Below are positions 39,301 to 52,075 of a stretch of 64,000 nucleotides of DNA, in pieces. A program made the position numbers and the translations under genes. Below the pieces are notes generated by a model. The model was not told where the DNA came from, made no database searches, and saw only the letters and a list, made by a program, of their open reading frames with translations. Each line of letters opens with the position of its first letter. The stretch's first letter is position 1. The DNA is from Diprion similis (lineage: Eukaryota; Arthropoda; Insecta; Hymenoptera; Diprionidae): assembly GCF_021155765.1 (NCBI RefSeq), contig NC_060112.1, forward strand, positions 11,098,001 through 11,162,000. Direction: 5' to 3'.

Positions 39301-41573
39301 GAGAGACTCGAGGCACGTGGCGCATAAGTCGAGTCCAAGATCCCATCACCGATCGAATCCGTAGGGTGAAGAGTCGGGGATTGTTCCCATTATTACTCCC
39401 CCTTTGCCGTCCGGGGATGTTTGGTGCGATGCTTTTGAGCTGCCGATGATTGATATTCAATCGGTGAGTTGATTATGACGCGTGTTCTCACCCCAACCGC
39501 CGGACCGCTGTGACTCAGTTTAAATCAGCCTGCAGGGCGAAGCTCAAAAAGCCCCCCGCATCGGCCGCGATTACTCACCCCTATTCTCTCCCAGCTTCCC
39601 CTGCTCCAGGACACGAGGCTCTTGTAAACTCGACAGTTTGCGGGAATCCTCCCGCTGCAGCGGTGATTATTTTTTTGGGGTGACTCTCGCCTTTTCAAAA
39701 CACTTACGATAGACATGTCATATCGCGAAAAACTGCTTTGGAAATAATGAAATATATATATAAATCAAATTTTATTGTTTAGAAAAACCTGTTTGCAAGT
39801 TTTATATTTTTTTTTTTTTTTTATTTTGGCATCAAGATCATCGCGAAGTTATTGGCATTGCGGATTTGTCATCGCAAGGAAACTTGTGTAGCTTAAAACC
39901 AAATTGTGACCCTCGTCTCGGGAATAAAAGGCTTCGTCACTCGTACGTGGATTATCTAGAATTTTTTGACACATCGTGTATCACGTGGTACTCGCCACAA
40001 CTGACTCAACAAATTCGGTTGAAATTCGACGGTTGAAAATTACCGACTTGATGACGGTTCGCCACGACACTGTGCAAACCTCCGCCATATCCGGTGACAA
40101 ACCGACCGGTGTCTAAGCTTCTTTTACATTTTTTACAAATATGCTTATTTGTAACATAAGTTTATTGAAACTTTTACACCGAGTTTGTTACGCAGATTGA
40201 TTTGGAAATTTAGCCAATATTTTTCTACGCTCAATTAATTATCATATAACTGAATCGATTGACTTAGTTTTATTTCAACTTGAAAGATGTTTCGCTTTTG
40301 TTGAATTCAAGTTCGCTTTGAATCTTCTGATGTTATTGCGCCATTGTAAGTAATTCTCGGAATCTGAATATTCTCAATTTACACGGAATGCACCGTATGC
40401 TCGCCACGTAATAATTGGTCGAATCAATAAAACGGTATTGAAGGATCGATGTAATTAGAGAAAAAACACTAACAACACCACCGTTTGAGTCACGCCGCAG
40501 AACGTATCGGCTTAACTCGCATTATCTCGTTTGTCCTTGGTATTTATATATGAAGAGCCTCAAACGATTGCAGTCGGGTTATTCATTGTAACTGATACGC
40601 AAAGGCATATAATAGAGTCGACTTTATTGAACTCAACCGTTCATACTTAAGCCAATAAACGGTAGCGTACACATAATCGAGGCGAGAAAACGAACACGAA
40701 TAATATACGATCTGAAGGTGAAACTAATAATATTCTTGGCTTGAAAAATTCGAGTTTCAATTTGTGTTATTACAAGAATTGCATAATGTCCAAATTTTTA
40801 CCACGTATCTAGTCTATCAGGAATGCATTACACACGTGTAGGTGAATGTAACTGTGAAACTAGCGAAAAAAAATTATTGCGCCATTTTTGTTGGAGAGTA
40901 TTGTTGGTTTGAAAAGTTCCAAGTCGTGAATAAATACTGTCCGAATCAAATGGTTCTACGATGAGAAAAATCATTTAAAAGATGGGGTCCCTTGGAGAAA
41001 TTCTGAATAGCGAAAGGTTTGATTTTAATTTCAGATTTTCCACTCATTGTTGAAGGAAAAACGAAAACGGTGATTGAGCTGCTTATATTTGTAGTTTGAA
41101 AAGTTAGTGAAATAATTAGAAATGTCAGAATAAAAATATCTTACGATTAATTCGTAAAATGCTTCAAACTATCACAAATTTCCCCGACAATTCTGGGCTT
41201 TTGAAATTCTAGGCTGTCACGACCTAGTTATGATTAGCTAGCACATTTTTCTCATAGGAAAAGAAACTTTCTTAGTTTCGGGGTAGAAAACTCTAATAAA
41301 AATATTTTCCAATGTCAAGTGATTCAAGAAACTGAAGTGACTTACAGTGATACTGATTATTACTTGCACAAGGACTCAATTTACTATTAAGCATTATTTT
41401 CCACACAAAATTAACTTACAAATAATTATTTAAAATTATTATTGTAAGAAATAATAAACGGGAAATAAAAACCGAAGTAATAGAGATTGGATTTTTATTC
41501 ATAAAATAACTAAATAAATTTTGATATATAATACAATGCTTATAATTTATAGTGTGTATAACTGCTTATACAA

Positions 41574-41575
<2 letters not shown>

Positions 41576-41614
<39 letters not shown>

Positions 41615-41646
41615 CATATACATACACATATATATGTATATATACC
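41576..41646. repeat. TA dinucleotide microsatellite
   Basis: About 35 bases of uninterrupted TA grade into mixed CATA/TATA units. Open frames reading through it are artefacts. Confidence 0.9.
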
Positions 41647-42951
41647 GTAAAATTATATGTTACAAAATCGTTGGGATCCGATCTGATCAGCAGAGGTGCA
41701 GTCTAACTGAATCAATCCGACGGTTCGTCGATAATAATTACTCTGTCTCTAAACTCGAGGACTACGATTAGCCATAAAATACCGGCGTGACGAGGAACTG
41801 AGAGGCATGTTTCTTTGAGAAACATACGCCTCTGATATAAATCCCCAACCAAAATAGAAACACTCGGTACCAACCATTTCATTCTGTGAGTTTGTATGCC
41901 TCCCCGTTTCCGCGTAATAACTCAATCACGAATTACGTGCGTATATACCTACGCAGATAAGCGGACTCCGAAAACAAAATGAAAGAAAAAAGAAGAAAAA
42001 AAAAAAAAAACTGAAACGCATTACGCGTTCCAAGTTGAAAATATTAAACACTTTCAAGTATAGGTGAATCAGATACTGCAACGAAGCTGAATTAAGAACC
42101 GGCTTGCACCGCTTGCGCTAGAGTCCGCTAATATTTAATACGAAAACATTAAAAATTGTCAGCAAAGCTATCGACTATATAAAGTGATTGTGAAACCGAG
42201 AAAACGCTCTCACCGTTGGTGGTTTGATCTAGGCAAAAGCAGTCGTCGTCCAATTGGGATCCAACATAAACATTCGAGTGGCTGATCCAATATGGCGCCG
42301 AAGAGTTTGATCAGCTGATAGTTCTTTGGGGTATAACGTAATGTTGCATATTGTAAAGAAATTACTATCCAAGTACGGAAAATTTCGTGAAAAACTTTGG
42401 GCTTTTATTTGAATTACATTGATTTTATGTATAGAGTAAAAAATACGAGACAAAAGAGAAGATTTCTTTATGTACACTAAATTAAACACAACCCTGTTGC
42501 GAGTGTATTCGGTTTGTCTTCTGTCACCAGATGGTATGTTTAGAATATGTTGGACCCCAACACTCCATTCCACCATTCTTTGGCGCTATTTAGACAAACT
42601 TTCAACGGTTTGTTTACATGCTTTCTGTTAACAGGTGCAACGAATTATAGGAAGCATTTATGCATAAGTATATAACGACGTGTATTACGGATTAAAGTCT
42701 TTTCGCGTAATATGTGTATAGGTACGTAGAGTTTAGAAATTTCCACAGAGCAAACTAGTCTCCATTTCTTTCCATCGTGGTAGTGCATATAGCCGGTGAC
42801 GCGATCGCGATCTCTTTCGCTTTTATTACACACAGCCTTTGATTGAATATGATTGTATTTTTTTTTTTTTTTCTTTTTTACTAGTTTCAATCATCTTTCA
42901 TTTTTTCTTTTTACAATTTCTCCTTCGTATGTTTTCTGTTTTTATGTATAC

Positions 42952-42978
42952 ATTATTATTATTATTATTATTATTATA
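42952..42978. repeat. ATT trinucleotide microsatellite (first block)
   Basis: Eight to nine ATT units. A second block follows 150 bases later; together they produce spurious poly-isoleucine and poly-leucine frames. Confidence 0.9.
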
Positions 42979-43126
42979 CCTATATCATTATACATTTATC
43001 TCTTATACTTCCGCATTCAATCGTTTCATCGTACAGGAGCTTATAATAAGCTTATCTCTTTCCTTATTGTGTTCCACATCGTACTAATATTATGTATTAT
43101 TAATATTATCGTTACAATAATAAACA

Positions 43127-43180
43127 TTACTGTTATTGTTATTATTATTATTATTATAATTATAATTATTATTATTATGT
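43127..43180. repeat. ATT/AAT trinucleotide microsatellite (second block)
   Basis: Interrupted TTA/ATT units over about 50 bases. Confidence 0.85.
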
Positions 43181-44908
43181 ACACTCAAATAATTAGTCCC
43201 AACAAACTAAACGACTAGATAAGGGGCCTCCGTCATAGGACTATGCCGCCAATATTTTTTTCCTTTCTTTCTATTATTATTTTTCTTTTCGTTTTACTCT
43301 ATTTCATCGCACTTAAAACTTCACATATCTTATTCATTTGACGATGTGTATTACCCGATATCTTATGCGCGTATCGTCGTCATAATCACACATTTCACTT
43401 CATCTGACTGAAATAGTAAATTCTCGTTTCACATCTAAAATATACGCTTTATACATATTACAGATACGCACGGGTTTTCATCAAAGACATGTTACATATT
43501 TTGCAACGCATCTGCAAGATCTGTTCATACTATCGACGTTGTAGATGCCAAAATTTAACGACCACCCAAACTTCTAATCATACATGAAAATCGAAGGGCG
43601 CACGCGTTCAAAGAGTGGTCAGTGATCTGTCGCTGTTAATAGCATCCAAATTTCTTTCAAGCTTCTCCTAATGATTGTTTTTTATTAAATTATTCTTTCC
43701 TGAATATCGTGAAAGAAACACTTGTCTAAAAAATAAATGACATGAAAGTTATCGAAAGCAATGAAGCAATGTCATGAAAATTCGACAAAAAAGCATTGAC
43801 CCGTTCACCACGCACTGCAATTCAACGTACAATCTTCGATTATGTATCTCACTATGAATCAGCCAATCGGTGCATACAATTTTCTTATTATTCTTCGATA
43901 TTAGTCATTAACTCAATTATAATTTTTCGCAAAGTATACTCAGTCTTTCGTCGCGCGGTAAGGGCGATATGGGACGAAATGCCAATTGAATCAAGATTTA
44001 TTCTACCGCCATGATATCCGGCTTGTTGGTAAAAGAAATTACCATCGAACCCAAAATTGAAATAGTTTCATTGTATGAATATGTGATTCCTGATGTATTG
44101 TAGCTGTAACGATTCGTGGCAGCAGGTAGAAGCTTTGTTCAACTGGCACATCTTTCTACGTATATAACAATATAATTATCAATAAGTACCTCTGCATATA
44201 ATTAATCCCTTTCTTAAATTTTTTTAGTACGGTGTGTTTGCGAAATGCGAATTGGTTTGATCGATCTTTTAGAAAGTATCAAAGAAAAAAATTTCGGCTT
44301 AGAATCAGAGTGAGGAAATATTCGTCATGAAAACGGGTCGAAGCTCGTGTAAAAGTATGATTTATGAATTTCAATTGAGGAATTCAATGTGCTTCTGGAT
44401 TTTCACGAATTCCATCGGTTTGGAAAAATATCTAAACGTAATTGACGTCTATATTTCCGAACTCTAATTTCTGCCAAAAATCAAATGATCCTAGTAATCT
44501 TTCTGAACTTTTTTGATTGCTCAATCACGAATCTAATCGTACAGCAGCCACACCGCTGCACCGTTTTGGCTACCCTTCTTTTGTGTCACCGTCTATTGAC
44601 ACAATTGGTGGTGTTGCAATCATTCATTTCACATACCAAACATAATTTACTTTTAAAAAATATTTTACTTGGTAATCTTTTTTTTTTGTTTGTTTTGTTT
44701 TTTTTTTTGTTTTTTTTCCCATTTTTTGAACAGACTTCAGTAATCGTTTTCTATTTTTCACTACGTTATTTCTCTTACAACTTTTCTCTTCCTCGTATCA
44801 TTTTTCATTCAATAAATTACATATTATCATATAAGGTATAACGCGTCTTGGCGCGCGTGATACGTCACTCACATTATACTTTAAACACGCACGCAATCGC
44901 CCCTTTAT

Positions 44909-44932
44909 ATCTCTCTCTCTCTCTCTCGCTCT
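44909..44932. repeat. CT dinucleotide microsatellite
   Basis: A run of TC units with one CG interruption, in the likely 3' flank of the phosphatase gene. Confidence 0.8.
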
Positions 44933-45031
44933 CTTCCTTTTTTTCAATCTCGTCTCTTGTATCTTGTATCTTGTTATCTAGAAGGCAAATGTGGTTCTTC
45001 CATCTCCCCATATAGTCACTTCTTCCAATCG

Positions 45032-45037
45032 TTTATT
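45032..45037 (-). promoter_or_regulatory. Candidate polyadenylation signal of the phosphatase gene
   Basis: AATAAA on the minus strand, about 435 bases after the phosphatase stop codon. The 3' UTR may be longer, because several later hexamers occur in the AT-rich tract. Confidence 0.35.
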
Positions 45038-45470
45038 TTTTCCTCTTTATTTTTTTGTCTTTCACATATACTCGCTTTCTCGCTAATAAATTAATAGTGA
45101 TCAGCCTTTCGGTTCTTAGGCGAACAAGGCACATATTTAGCTCAAGGTTTAGCGTTTTTCGCACAAACGCGATCCCGGATATGTAGTTCATGTAGGTATA
45201 TTAAGGTAAGGTAGTTCTGACGCTTTTCCTTCACTCCACTCCTCCCTCGTTCTCTTTATAATCTTCTTCTCCCCTCGTTTCTCTTATTATTAGATTCTCT
45301 CATCTCGTACTCCCACTCCCGATCATCCGTCACGTGTACCACTCCCTGTCCAAATCACCGTCGTCTCTTAACTCTTATTAAGCGGCCATGTGCAGTAACT
45401 GTAAGATTTGTTCAATAATTCGAGGCGGCGTGTTCCCTTCGAAAACAAGCCCCGAACGCAGCTTATATTC

Positions 45471-48400
45471 TCATACGCTGCAGCCCGACGTTACCTCCTC
45501 GCTGTTCTGCTGATGACTCCATCTGCATTGATGGCAACTCTTCGGTTCCTCTTGAGGCGCTCCGACTCCACCGGCTGCCCGAAGACCTTGCTCAAGCTCC
45601 AAAAGCTGTCCCATGAAGTTTAAGTTCGGACTTATTATCGGCCGCGCCATCTTCACCAACTTGTACGCCTCCACCATCGACATCTGCTTGTGACGCATTA
45701 TGTACGCTATCGCTATCGTCGCACTCCTCGATACTCCCGCCTGACAATGCACCAGCACGCTACTTCCGGTTTTACGCGCTTCTTCTGCAACAAAGAAATA
45801 CGGACGGACGGGTTAGTTATAAGTCAGAGCAGGTTCATTAATTTATCAAATTTCTTTACACTATAGTGTATTACGATCTAGGTTACGGTTAGGTTAGGAA
45901 ATTTTACGATCTGATTTCCGGGAGACGGTAGTTTGAAACAAAACTGTAAACGGTTAAATAAAATCACAAACTGTGTACGTAATATAAATTCTAGGGCGAG
46001 TTTTCGCTGTTAATTTAATTCAAGTTCGAACGTTAGGAGAAAATCGACATGGCCGCTGTTGACGCGCTTGCGATTTTATTATGGCAACACGTTATTTTGC
46101 AGAGCTCTACATTTACCCACTGCTATGTCATGTCGAAGAAGAACACGGCAAGAACGGATAACGCGTAATTTCCACCGCTGGGAAAATCCTAGAATCCAAG
46201 AAATTAGCTTTCGTATGTACAAGTTTCTGCGTAACTCTGGAAGAAGACAGCAAAACACCGACAACTGTGGCTGTGCATTAATTGATTGGATCGAAATAGT
46301 CGTATGAATTGATTCCCCGTGATTTAAATCTAGAAAATTGCGGACCGCCAAAGCAACGACAACGACACGCTTATAACGAACGAAACAGTCTCGTAACCCA
46401 AACAACCGATCCAGTTACATAACACGAGGGAACGCCGCTATCATATCGCGCCGGTGAGTCATTCCAAGTATAAGCTTTGGACTGCCGCTGCTGCATGCAT
46501 CGCCCGCATCCTTCCTTCGTCTCTGTTATAACGCGTATTATGTGCATACGCACATGTCGGATACTTGCCTAACATAAGATACTTTGAGCTCGAGTATAAC
46601 GGGGGCCATTTAATTTCGGTACTTTGCCTCTTTGTTTCTCTCTCTTTCTTTTTTGACAATTTCTAGCTAATTTTGCACGTTTGATGATGAACTTACATAT
46701 CCACCTTTTGTTTTATTTCCTTCAACTTCAAAAAACAACAAGAATCGAATAGCAGTAATAACAGAAACAGAACCAATACCGAGATATGGGATACGAGGTA
46801 CACATCGAATATTAATAATTGAAAACCTAGATTTTCAAAGAAAAAAAAAAAAGAAAATAGAAGAATAGAAATAGAATAACCCAAGATCAGGTAAAATGAA
46901 AAATTCTGCTTACGAATGAAGAAAGAAGGTCAAAACTCGTTAAAAATTACGATCTAAAATCCATTCGCTTTTTCAAAACACCGTTTCTCAACGGACTTGA
47001 GATGCTCGTGTGCGTGCTCCACGTGCTCTGCTCGTTGTAGCGAGAGAGGCGGCGGCTAGGCCACCGGAAGTGGGGTGTAACCACCCGTTTCCGGCGAACC
47101 ATTCACCGTGCGATGGACGCGGGAGAGAGAAAAAGAGAGAGAGCGAGAACGAGAGAGACAGAGAGAGAGAGAAAAGTCACAACGAGAGGAGCCTGAACGA
47201 CGAAGGGTGCGGAAGAGCGTTCAAGCGCGCATATGTACCTACATATACACACACGTATGGATATTCCGTCTCTCTCCAACTCTGGCTCTCCTTCTCCGAT
47301 CCCCGCTTCTCGGGCCATTCACGAAAGAGTGACTCATCGGGCCAGTTCTCTCTGGTAGCCCGCGCGTGTTTTTAAAAGCGTGTTATGGACGAGAGTACGA
47401 CACGCTTGAGTGTGTGCGCCGTGTAGGCTTTCGGGCCGCAAAGCTACGGAGGCAAGCAAGGGCTGCGCGGATAGGAAACGAGGGATCAAAACGCGCAACT
47501 GGTGGCGGTCTGCCCGGTGCAAGAGATACCCACCCTATCCCACCCCATTCTCTGCACGTGTGTGCATGTTTGTTAGTGCGACAGCACCACCCAGCGTGGC
47601 GGCGAGACAAGTTAAGAGGAACGCCCCTCAAAGCCGTTGGAAGAATTTTTTCTTTTTAATTTTTTTACGTCGGTAAATTGTTGTTTTACAAAAGTGAGGA
47701 AAACGATTAGGTAGTAACGCGTTTGCCAATTTTCTGGAATAGTTACTGTAGTAATTCTTGGAACTTATCATATAATTTCCTTCTTTACTTCTTTCCATTA
47801 ATTTTTCTTCGTCACGTTGTCGGGAAATAATTACTCTTATCTATTATACTGTGTTATATAAATTCTATATATAATAATGATCGTTAAATACTGACATTAA
47901 TTTTTCTTCAATCCGAATAATACCGTTCTTCGAAATATAAGAGGAAAAAAAAAAAAAAAAATGACAAACAAAATAGTTTGATAGACCGTGTCAAAGGTGC
48001 GACAAACAACCCGCATATTTCTCGAGATAAAAAATTGACTCATCTAAGTTTTGTGATGACTATTTCAGAGATATTATACCATTCCCGAGAACAGAATTGA
48101 CAAGATTTCACAATGTAAATTGTGTTTTTCTCATCGACACATCGTGCTTGCACGGAGTACAATCTCAATGACTCAGATATACTTCCGGTAATATATGAAA
48201 ATTGGTTTTTACACAAAATTTCGTCAAGCTCTTTGCAATGCAAACTATCATCTTAATCACGTGTTTTCCCCACTTGGTGAGTCGTAAGTCTGTCAATAAG
48301 GTCTCTACATCTGTAAATGCGGTTTTCAATACCACAAACGTCGAATACTGGCAGTAAATTTGTAACGCACAAAAATTCCATATAACCTACACCCGTTCGA

Positions 48401-48918
48401 TACTCAACAACGCAACTAGGAATCCAGTGTTTTTCGTCAGGATTCTTCACTCATGGTACCCGGTATTACCGGGACAATGCTAATCATCCGCGTCGGCAAG
48501 AGGGTCGCAAAGAGATTCAACTCACCGATAAAGTCGAAGGCCTCCTCGAAGTACTGTTTGAGGTTTTGGTGGCCGGAGTCGGAGGCGGGTATTTGGCGGT
48601 AGGTGATCCCGCGTTCTTCGTGGTACCCAGGAAGCTGGGAGGTGACGTTGAGAACGCGGGTAGCCCCGAGGGCTCTGAGGAGCTGGAGGTCGGCCGCATC
48701 GCGGCCGTTGCCGAGGTAAAGGAACGGCAACACCCTCGACGCGGGGTGGTTGTCTATGTCGGCGGGCTGCGGCGTCGGCGGTCCACCCAGCATCGGGCAT
48801 CCCGGTCCGGGACTCGGACATCCGCTAACCGCGGAAGATGCGGCGGCGGAACCACTCGGCGGAAGTAGCGTGTCTTCGCAGAGCTCTCTGTGCCGCCTGT
48901 GAAATTCTTTGTGACCAC
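45471..48918 (-). CDS. puc: Puckered/DUSP10 (MKP-5)-like dual-specificity MAP kinase phosphatase, 3' two coding exons (partial)
   Basis: Exons 48918-48526 and 45784-45471 join in phase 1; TGA at 45471-45473. The protein removes phosphates from Thr and Tyr of stress MAP kinases (JNK/p38) by the cysteine-phosphatase mechanism. The first exon gives [16 protein letters not shown], the segment that closes the rhodanese-like domain in MKP-5, then a Pro/Gly/Ala linker, then the catalytic domain from [15 protein letters not shown]. The general acid lies in [18 protein letters not shown]. The signature HCQAGVSRS has its catalytic Cys codon at 45746-45744, followed by the AYIM motif and '[20 protein letters not shown]', closest to fly puckered and DUSP10. 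The C-terminus ends about 40 residues later. The first exon is open from its acceptor, so the true start is upstream; ATG at 48793 would give only 193 aa. No rhodanese exon was found upstream in this window. Confidence 0.9.
45785..48525 (-). other. Last coding intron of the phosphatase gene, with GC/GA-rich segment
   Basis: The 2.7-kb intron contains an unusually GC-rich stretch at about 47.0-47.65 kb, a GA microsatellite at 47123-47175 and exact AP-1 heptamers at 46455, 47330, 48036 and 48169. Open frames in the GC-rich part overlap on both strands and look non-coding. An intronic enhancer is a reasonable guess. Confidence 0.45.
47123..47175. repeat. GA-rich microsatellite
   Basis: Imperfect GA units over about 50 bases, of the type bound by GAGA factor in flies; here inside the phosphatase intron. 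Confidence 0.8.
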
Positions 48919-48991
48919 CTGCAACAGGAATAAACCGAAGTTTTCATCAGTCGACGTTTCATGTTACATTATATATATATGTATATATAAC

Positions 48992-49024
48992 ACTTGGAGG
49001 AAGAAGAAGAAGAAGAAGAAGAAA
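48992..49024. repeat. GAA trinucleotide microsatellite
   Basis: Eight or more GAA units just upstream of the first visible phosphatase exon. A second GAA block lies at about 50629-50652. Confidence 0.85.
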
Positions 49025-51959
49025 ATTAACACATTTCAGAATAATCGTTGTGATGTTCTGTTACGAATGAATGAAATTTAAATCAGAGGAATTTCAAGTT
49101 TTCTCAGGATTCCAGTTTGTACGTAGCAACTTCTGGGATCAATTTCTTAATCGCACCAGAAGGTAATTTAATGAAACGCTGCAGTGTGAGGCGGAACATG
49201 ACACGAGATAGTAACAAGTATGAATGAATGAAAAAAGGTTAGTTAATGCGTAATCCGTATGTTTATACATTATACATATATGGGGTTAGTGGAGGAAAGA
49301 TAACGTGCCAATTAGGTGACTGACACTAGTTGGAAGAATTCTTCATTGTGAATTCCCAGTCCACGGTGATTCATGTATAAATACGCATTATATTGCACAC
49401 ATGCTGTACACCGCGCTATACATAGAGTGATTACGCTTTGCGGGGTTAATTAGTAAACTCATCGGCACGCGCGAATCGCCATGCTGCAGAGCGAGTTTCG
49501 CTTTCGCTTATTCGTTACACACATACACGCGTATACATATATATATATATTTATATAAATTACATAGACATGTGTAACACTGTGCATGCATCTGTAACAG
49601 TTTTATATATACGTTCGAGCTATTATTGCCGCCGGTAGATATGCATTCACAGGCGCTAGCGCACGTCGGTTGCATTGATAAACACATCGTGCTTAACGAC
49701 ATCACGGCGAACCGTATATGAAAACCATCGTTAAATAACAGGCACGCATGCATATCCGTCGATGCGTCCAGCTATAACTTAATTCCCGTTCATCAACAAA
49801 ACGGTTCCTTCCTTTCTTCCTAGAGCAACGAGGAAAAGAAAAAAAAAAAGAAGGAAGGAAAGAAAACAAGAGAACCGTGAAGCGGGCGTCTGGGACGCCA
49901 TACTGGATTTTCACGCTGAAATACGAGGATCTTCATGAACCTTTAAAACAACCCGATACCTCCGAGATTTCTTCGAATTCCGCGGTTCTAGACCCGAAGG
50001 ATTCTACGGTTACCACAGAATTCGATTCGACTCGATTTAGGATGCAACGATGCGCATAGCCGTTGAAAGTTACGTCGAAATACAAGCCTTCGTTCGGATT
50101 GTGGTTAAAAATTCTCCATAATACTTTCGGGTAAGTTTGTGGATAAAAAGATTGATGACGCAAAATTCTACGGTTCTAAAAATCTACGAAATCGAAAACT
50201 GTGAACGGGATTATACCCAAAGTATTGACCGTGAAAACGATGCTGAAATAATAAAACAACGGTTTATAAGGATGCAGGAATAAAACGAACGGCATGAGCA
50301 AGTGGATAAATAAATAACAGAATAAATGTGGGCTAAATGCGTCTCCTATCCTGACCTGCAGCCCGTAACAGCAAGGCCTGGCCTGGGCCGGCGATGAGTC
50401 ACTTGCTGCTGCGACTCCCTCCACAAACCGAGCCAATCCGGCTCTACACGCCATCGGCCAACTTCGTCGCTATATACACCGCGTGTCTCATTTTTTCGTC
50501 ACCGAATACCTGCGCATGAGAATTTAGAGAGGACTCGGAACCGCTGTAGTAACCGGCTGCGTACCTGCAAACACCGGGGGTTCGAGCAACCCGTCGCCGC
50601 GTTGCTGCCCGGAACAAGAAGACGAACAAGAAGAAGAAGAAGAAGAAGAAAAAGGAGGGCATGCCGGGTAAATAAACAAACATGTTAGCCGGTGTGTTTT
50701 TGAAATGATCTTCTGGCACGCGGACACCTTCGTGTAACATTTGCGACGATGATTAATGCTCTGTTCGTCCATCCGTATGGTAAGTACGTGTGAAACGTTT
50801 GGTTTTAGCGCGAAAATTTCTCACCCGATTGTTAGCGCACAAGTAATCAGGAGCGTCGGCCTGCTGTTGGCGACACGTAACGTCGACCGAAATAGAACGT
50901 TTCATTAAACAATTGTTATATATACGGTTGCACGCTGCATCATATCCGCATCGATAATGATCAGAGAATTAATAATTCGCGGGAATGAGTGCGTATACGT
51001 TGGACGCCAAATAAAGTCCGCAGTTTTCGTTCTATTGACGAGACGTCCGCAGTGAACGAATGGTGATAAGCACATCCCGCGGCGTAGTAAACAAACTGTT
51101 TGGTGTTTTTTGATTCATAGAAAACAATCGAGGCTTCGGCGTGATATTTAGAGCGTCGGTCGACTCATCGGCGGACGGTCGACGGTCCTCGGTATCTTAA
51201 ACGGAACGCGTGCGACTCACTGATTCTGACTCATCGTGACACCGTCGTAGAGTTGCTATACTTGTTGTTACGCGACTGTTTTCATTGCTTCGTTGGACGA
51301 GACGGTGAATCGAGCGAGCCCCGTCACGAGATTTCGAGACAGTTCGGATCGCAGGTGCAAACGAGCGAGCCTTTCGCGTCCGAAAGAGAAACTTTCTTCT
51401 CTCTCTCTCTATCTTCAACAGTTTTCGCAGAGAACTAGATTTCACAAATACACAATAAACGTACCCCAAGACCCGATGTTATCCAACGGAACAAGTCGGA
51501 GCACCAGACAAGGCGCTTCTTTCTTAATCCTCATCTTGGTACCCGTTCGTAGAAAACTCTCCTTGAACCAACTAATCCGACGGTCGAAAATCGTCGAGTC
51601 GATAAAGTCAACTCAACACTCCGAATGTTCCTCAGCTGAACGACATGGATAAATCGCGTGTCACCACTGCTTTTACTCCTTTAAATACTTTAACAACGAT
51701 GTTAAAACTATCGCTTCGATAAGGACAATCTCTTCTCGCTGATCGGCACAAATTATCGTGTCCGGCAATCAACACCACATCAAAACAACACTGGCTATCT
51801 CGTGGAAACAAACACCGAACTCTCTTCTCTTGATCCGTCCTCTGAGCCCGAACGTCAGTCGGACTCGATTAGATTTACACTGGCAAAGTGTTCACCGTGT
51901 TCTGCGCTCGCTGGCGGTCCTCGTTACTCGGCGCTGCTCGCTCACCGAACGGGAGGTTG

Positions 51960-52075
51960 TGACTTGGGTCTCTCTCTTTCTCTCCCTCTCTCGCTCTCTC
52001 CGCGTGTACGTCGGCCGCGTGATGAGTCACGTAGCCGAGCGGCGATTGGCTGGGCGATCCGTGACGTCACGAGGC
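51960..52075. promoter_or_regulatory. Candidate promoter/enhancer with TC tract, AP-1, CCAAT and CRE motifs
   Basis: A TC-rich tract (51968-52002) is followed within 70 bases by TGAGTCA (52023-52029), inverted CCAAT (ATTGG, 52045-52049) and the full CRE TGACGTCA (52062-52069), in the most GC-rich part of the region upstream of the phosphatase exons. Another TGACTCA is at 51227-51233. The layout fits a JNK/AP-1-responsive promoter of the minus-strand gene. A donor-like CA|GTGAGT at about 51215-51222 on the minus strand could end a non-coding first exon. No transcript evidence is available. Confidence 0.4.

Larger units (their letters stand above)
22500..45000. other. Long intergenic region with repeats and GC-rich islands, no supported gene
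   Basis: About 22 kb without a recognisable protein. Contents seen: the mobile-element relics listed separately, GTCGACTT-rich tracts near 23.75 and 26.0 kb, GC/CpG-richer islands at about 28.95-29.35, 32.65-33.1, 37.55-37.85 and 38.25-38.55 kb that could be promoters or enhancers, and microsatellites at 41.5-43.2 kb. Open frames in the islands have no family resemblance I can name. Exact AP-1 heptamers are frequent (see findings). Confidence 0.5.

Noticed and set aside
42839..43218. Frames rich in Phe, Ile and Leu resembling membrane proteins
   Set aside because: They read through T-runs and ATT microsatellites.
47010..47676. Several 60-120 codon frames in the phosphatase intron
   Set aside because: They overlap on both strands and derive from a GA microsatellite and GC-rich composition.
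50365..50400. Frame reading ALLLRAAG before a GT on the minus strand, which would join in phase to GGHKEF of the phosphatase
   Set aside because: An in-frame stop lies only 16 codons upstream, the donor (GTCAGG) is weak and no rhodanese sequence precedes it, so it is probably a chance match to the MKP-5 'LVLKGG' segment.
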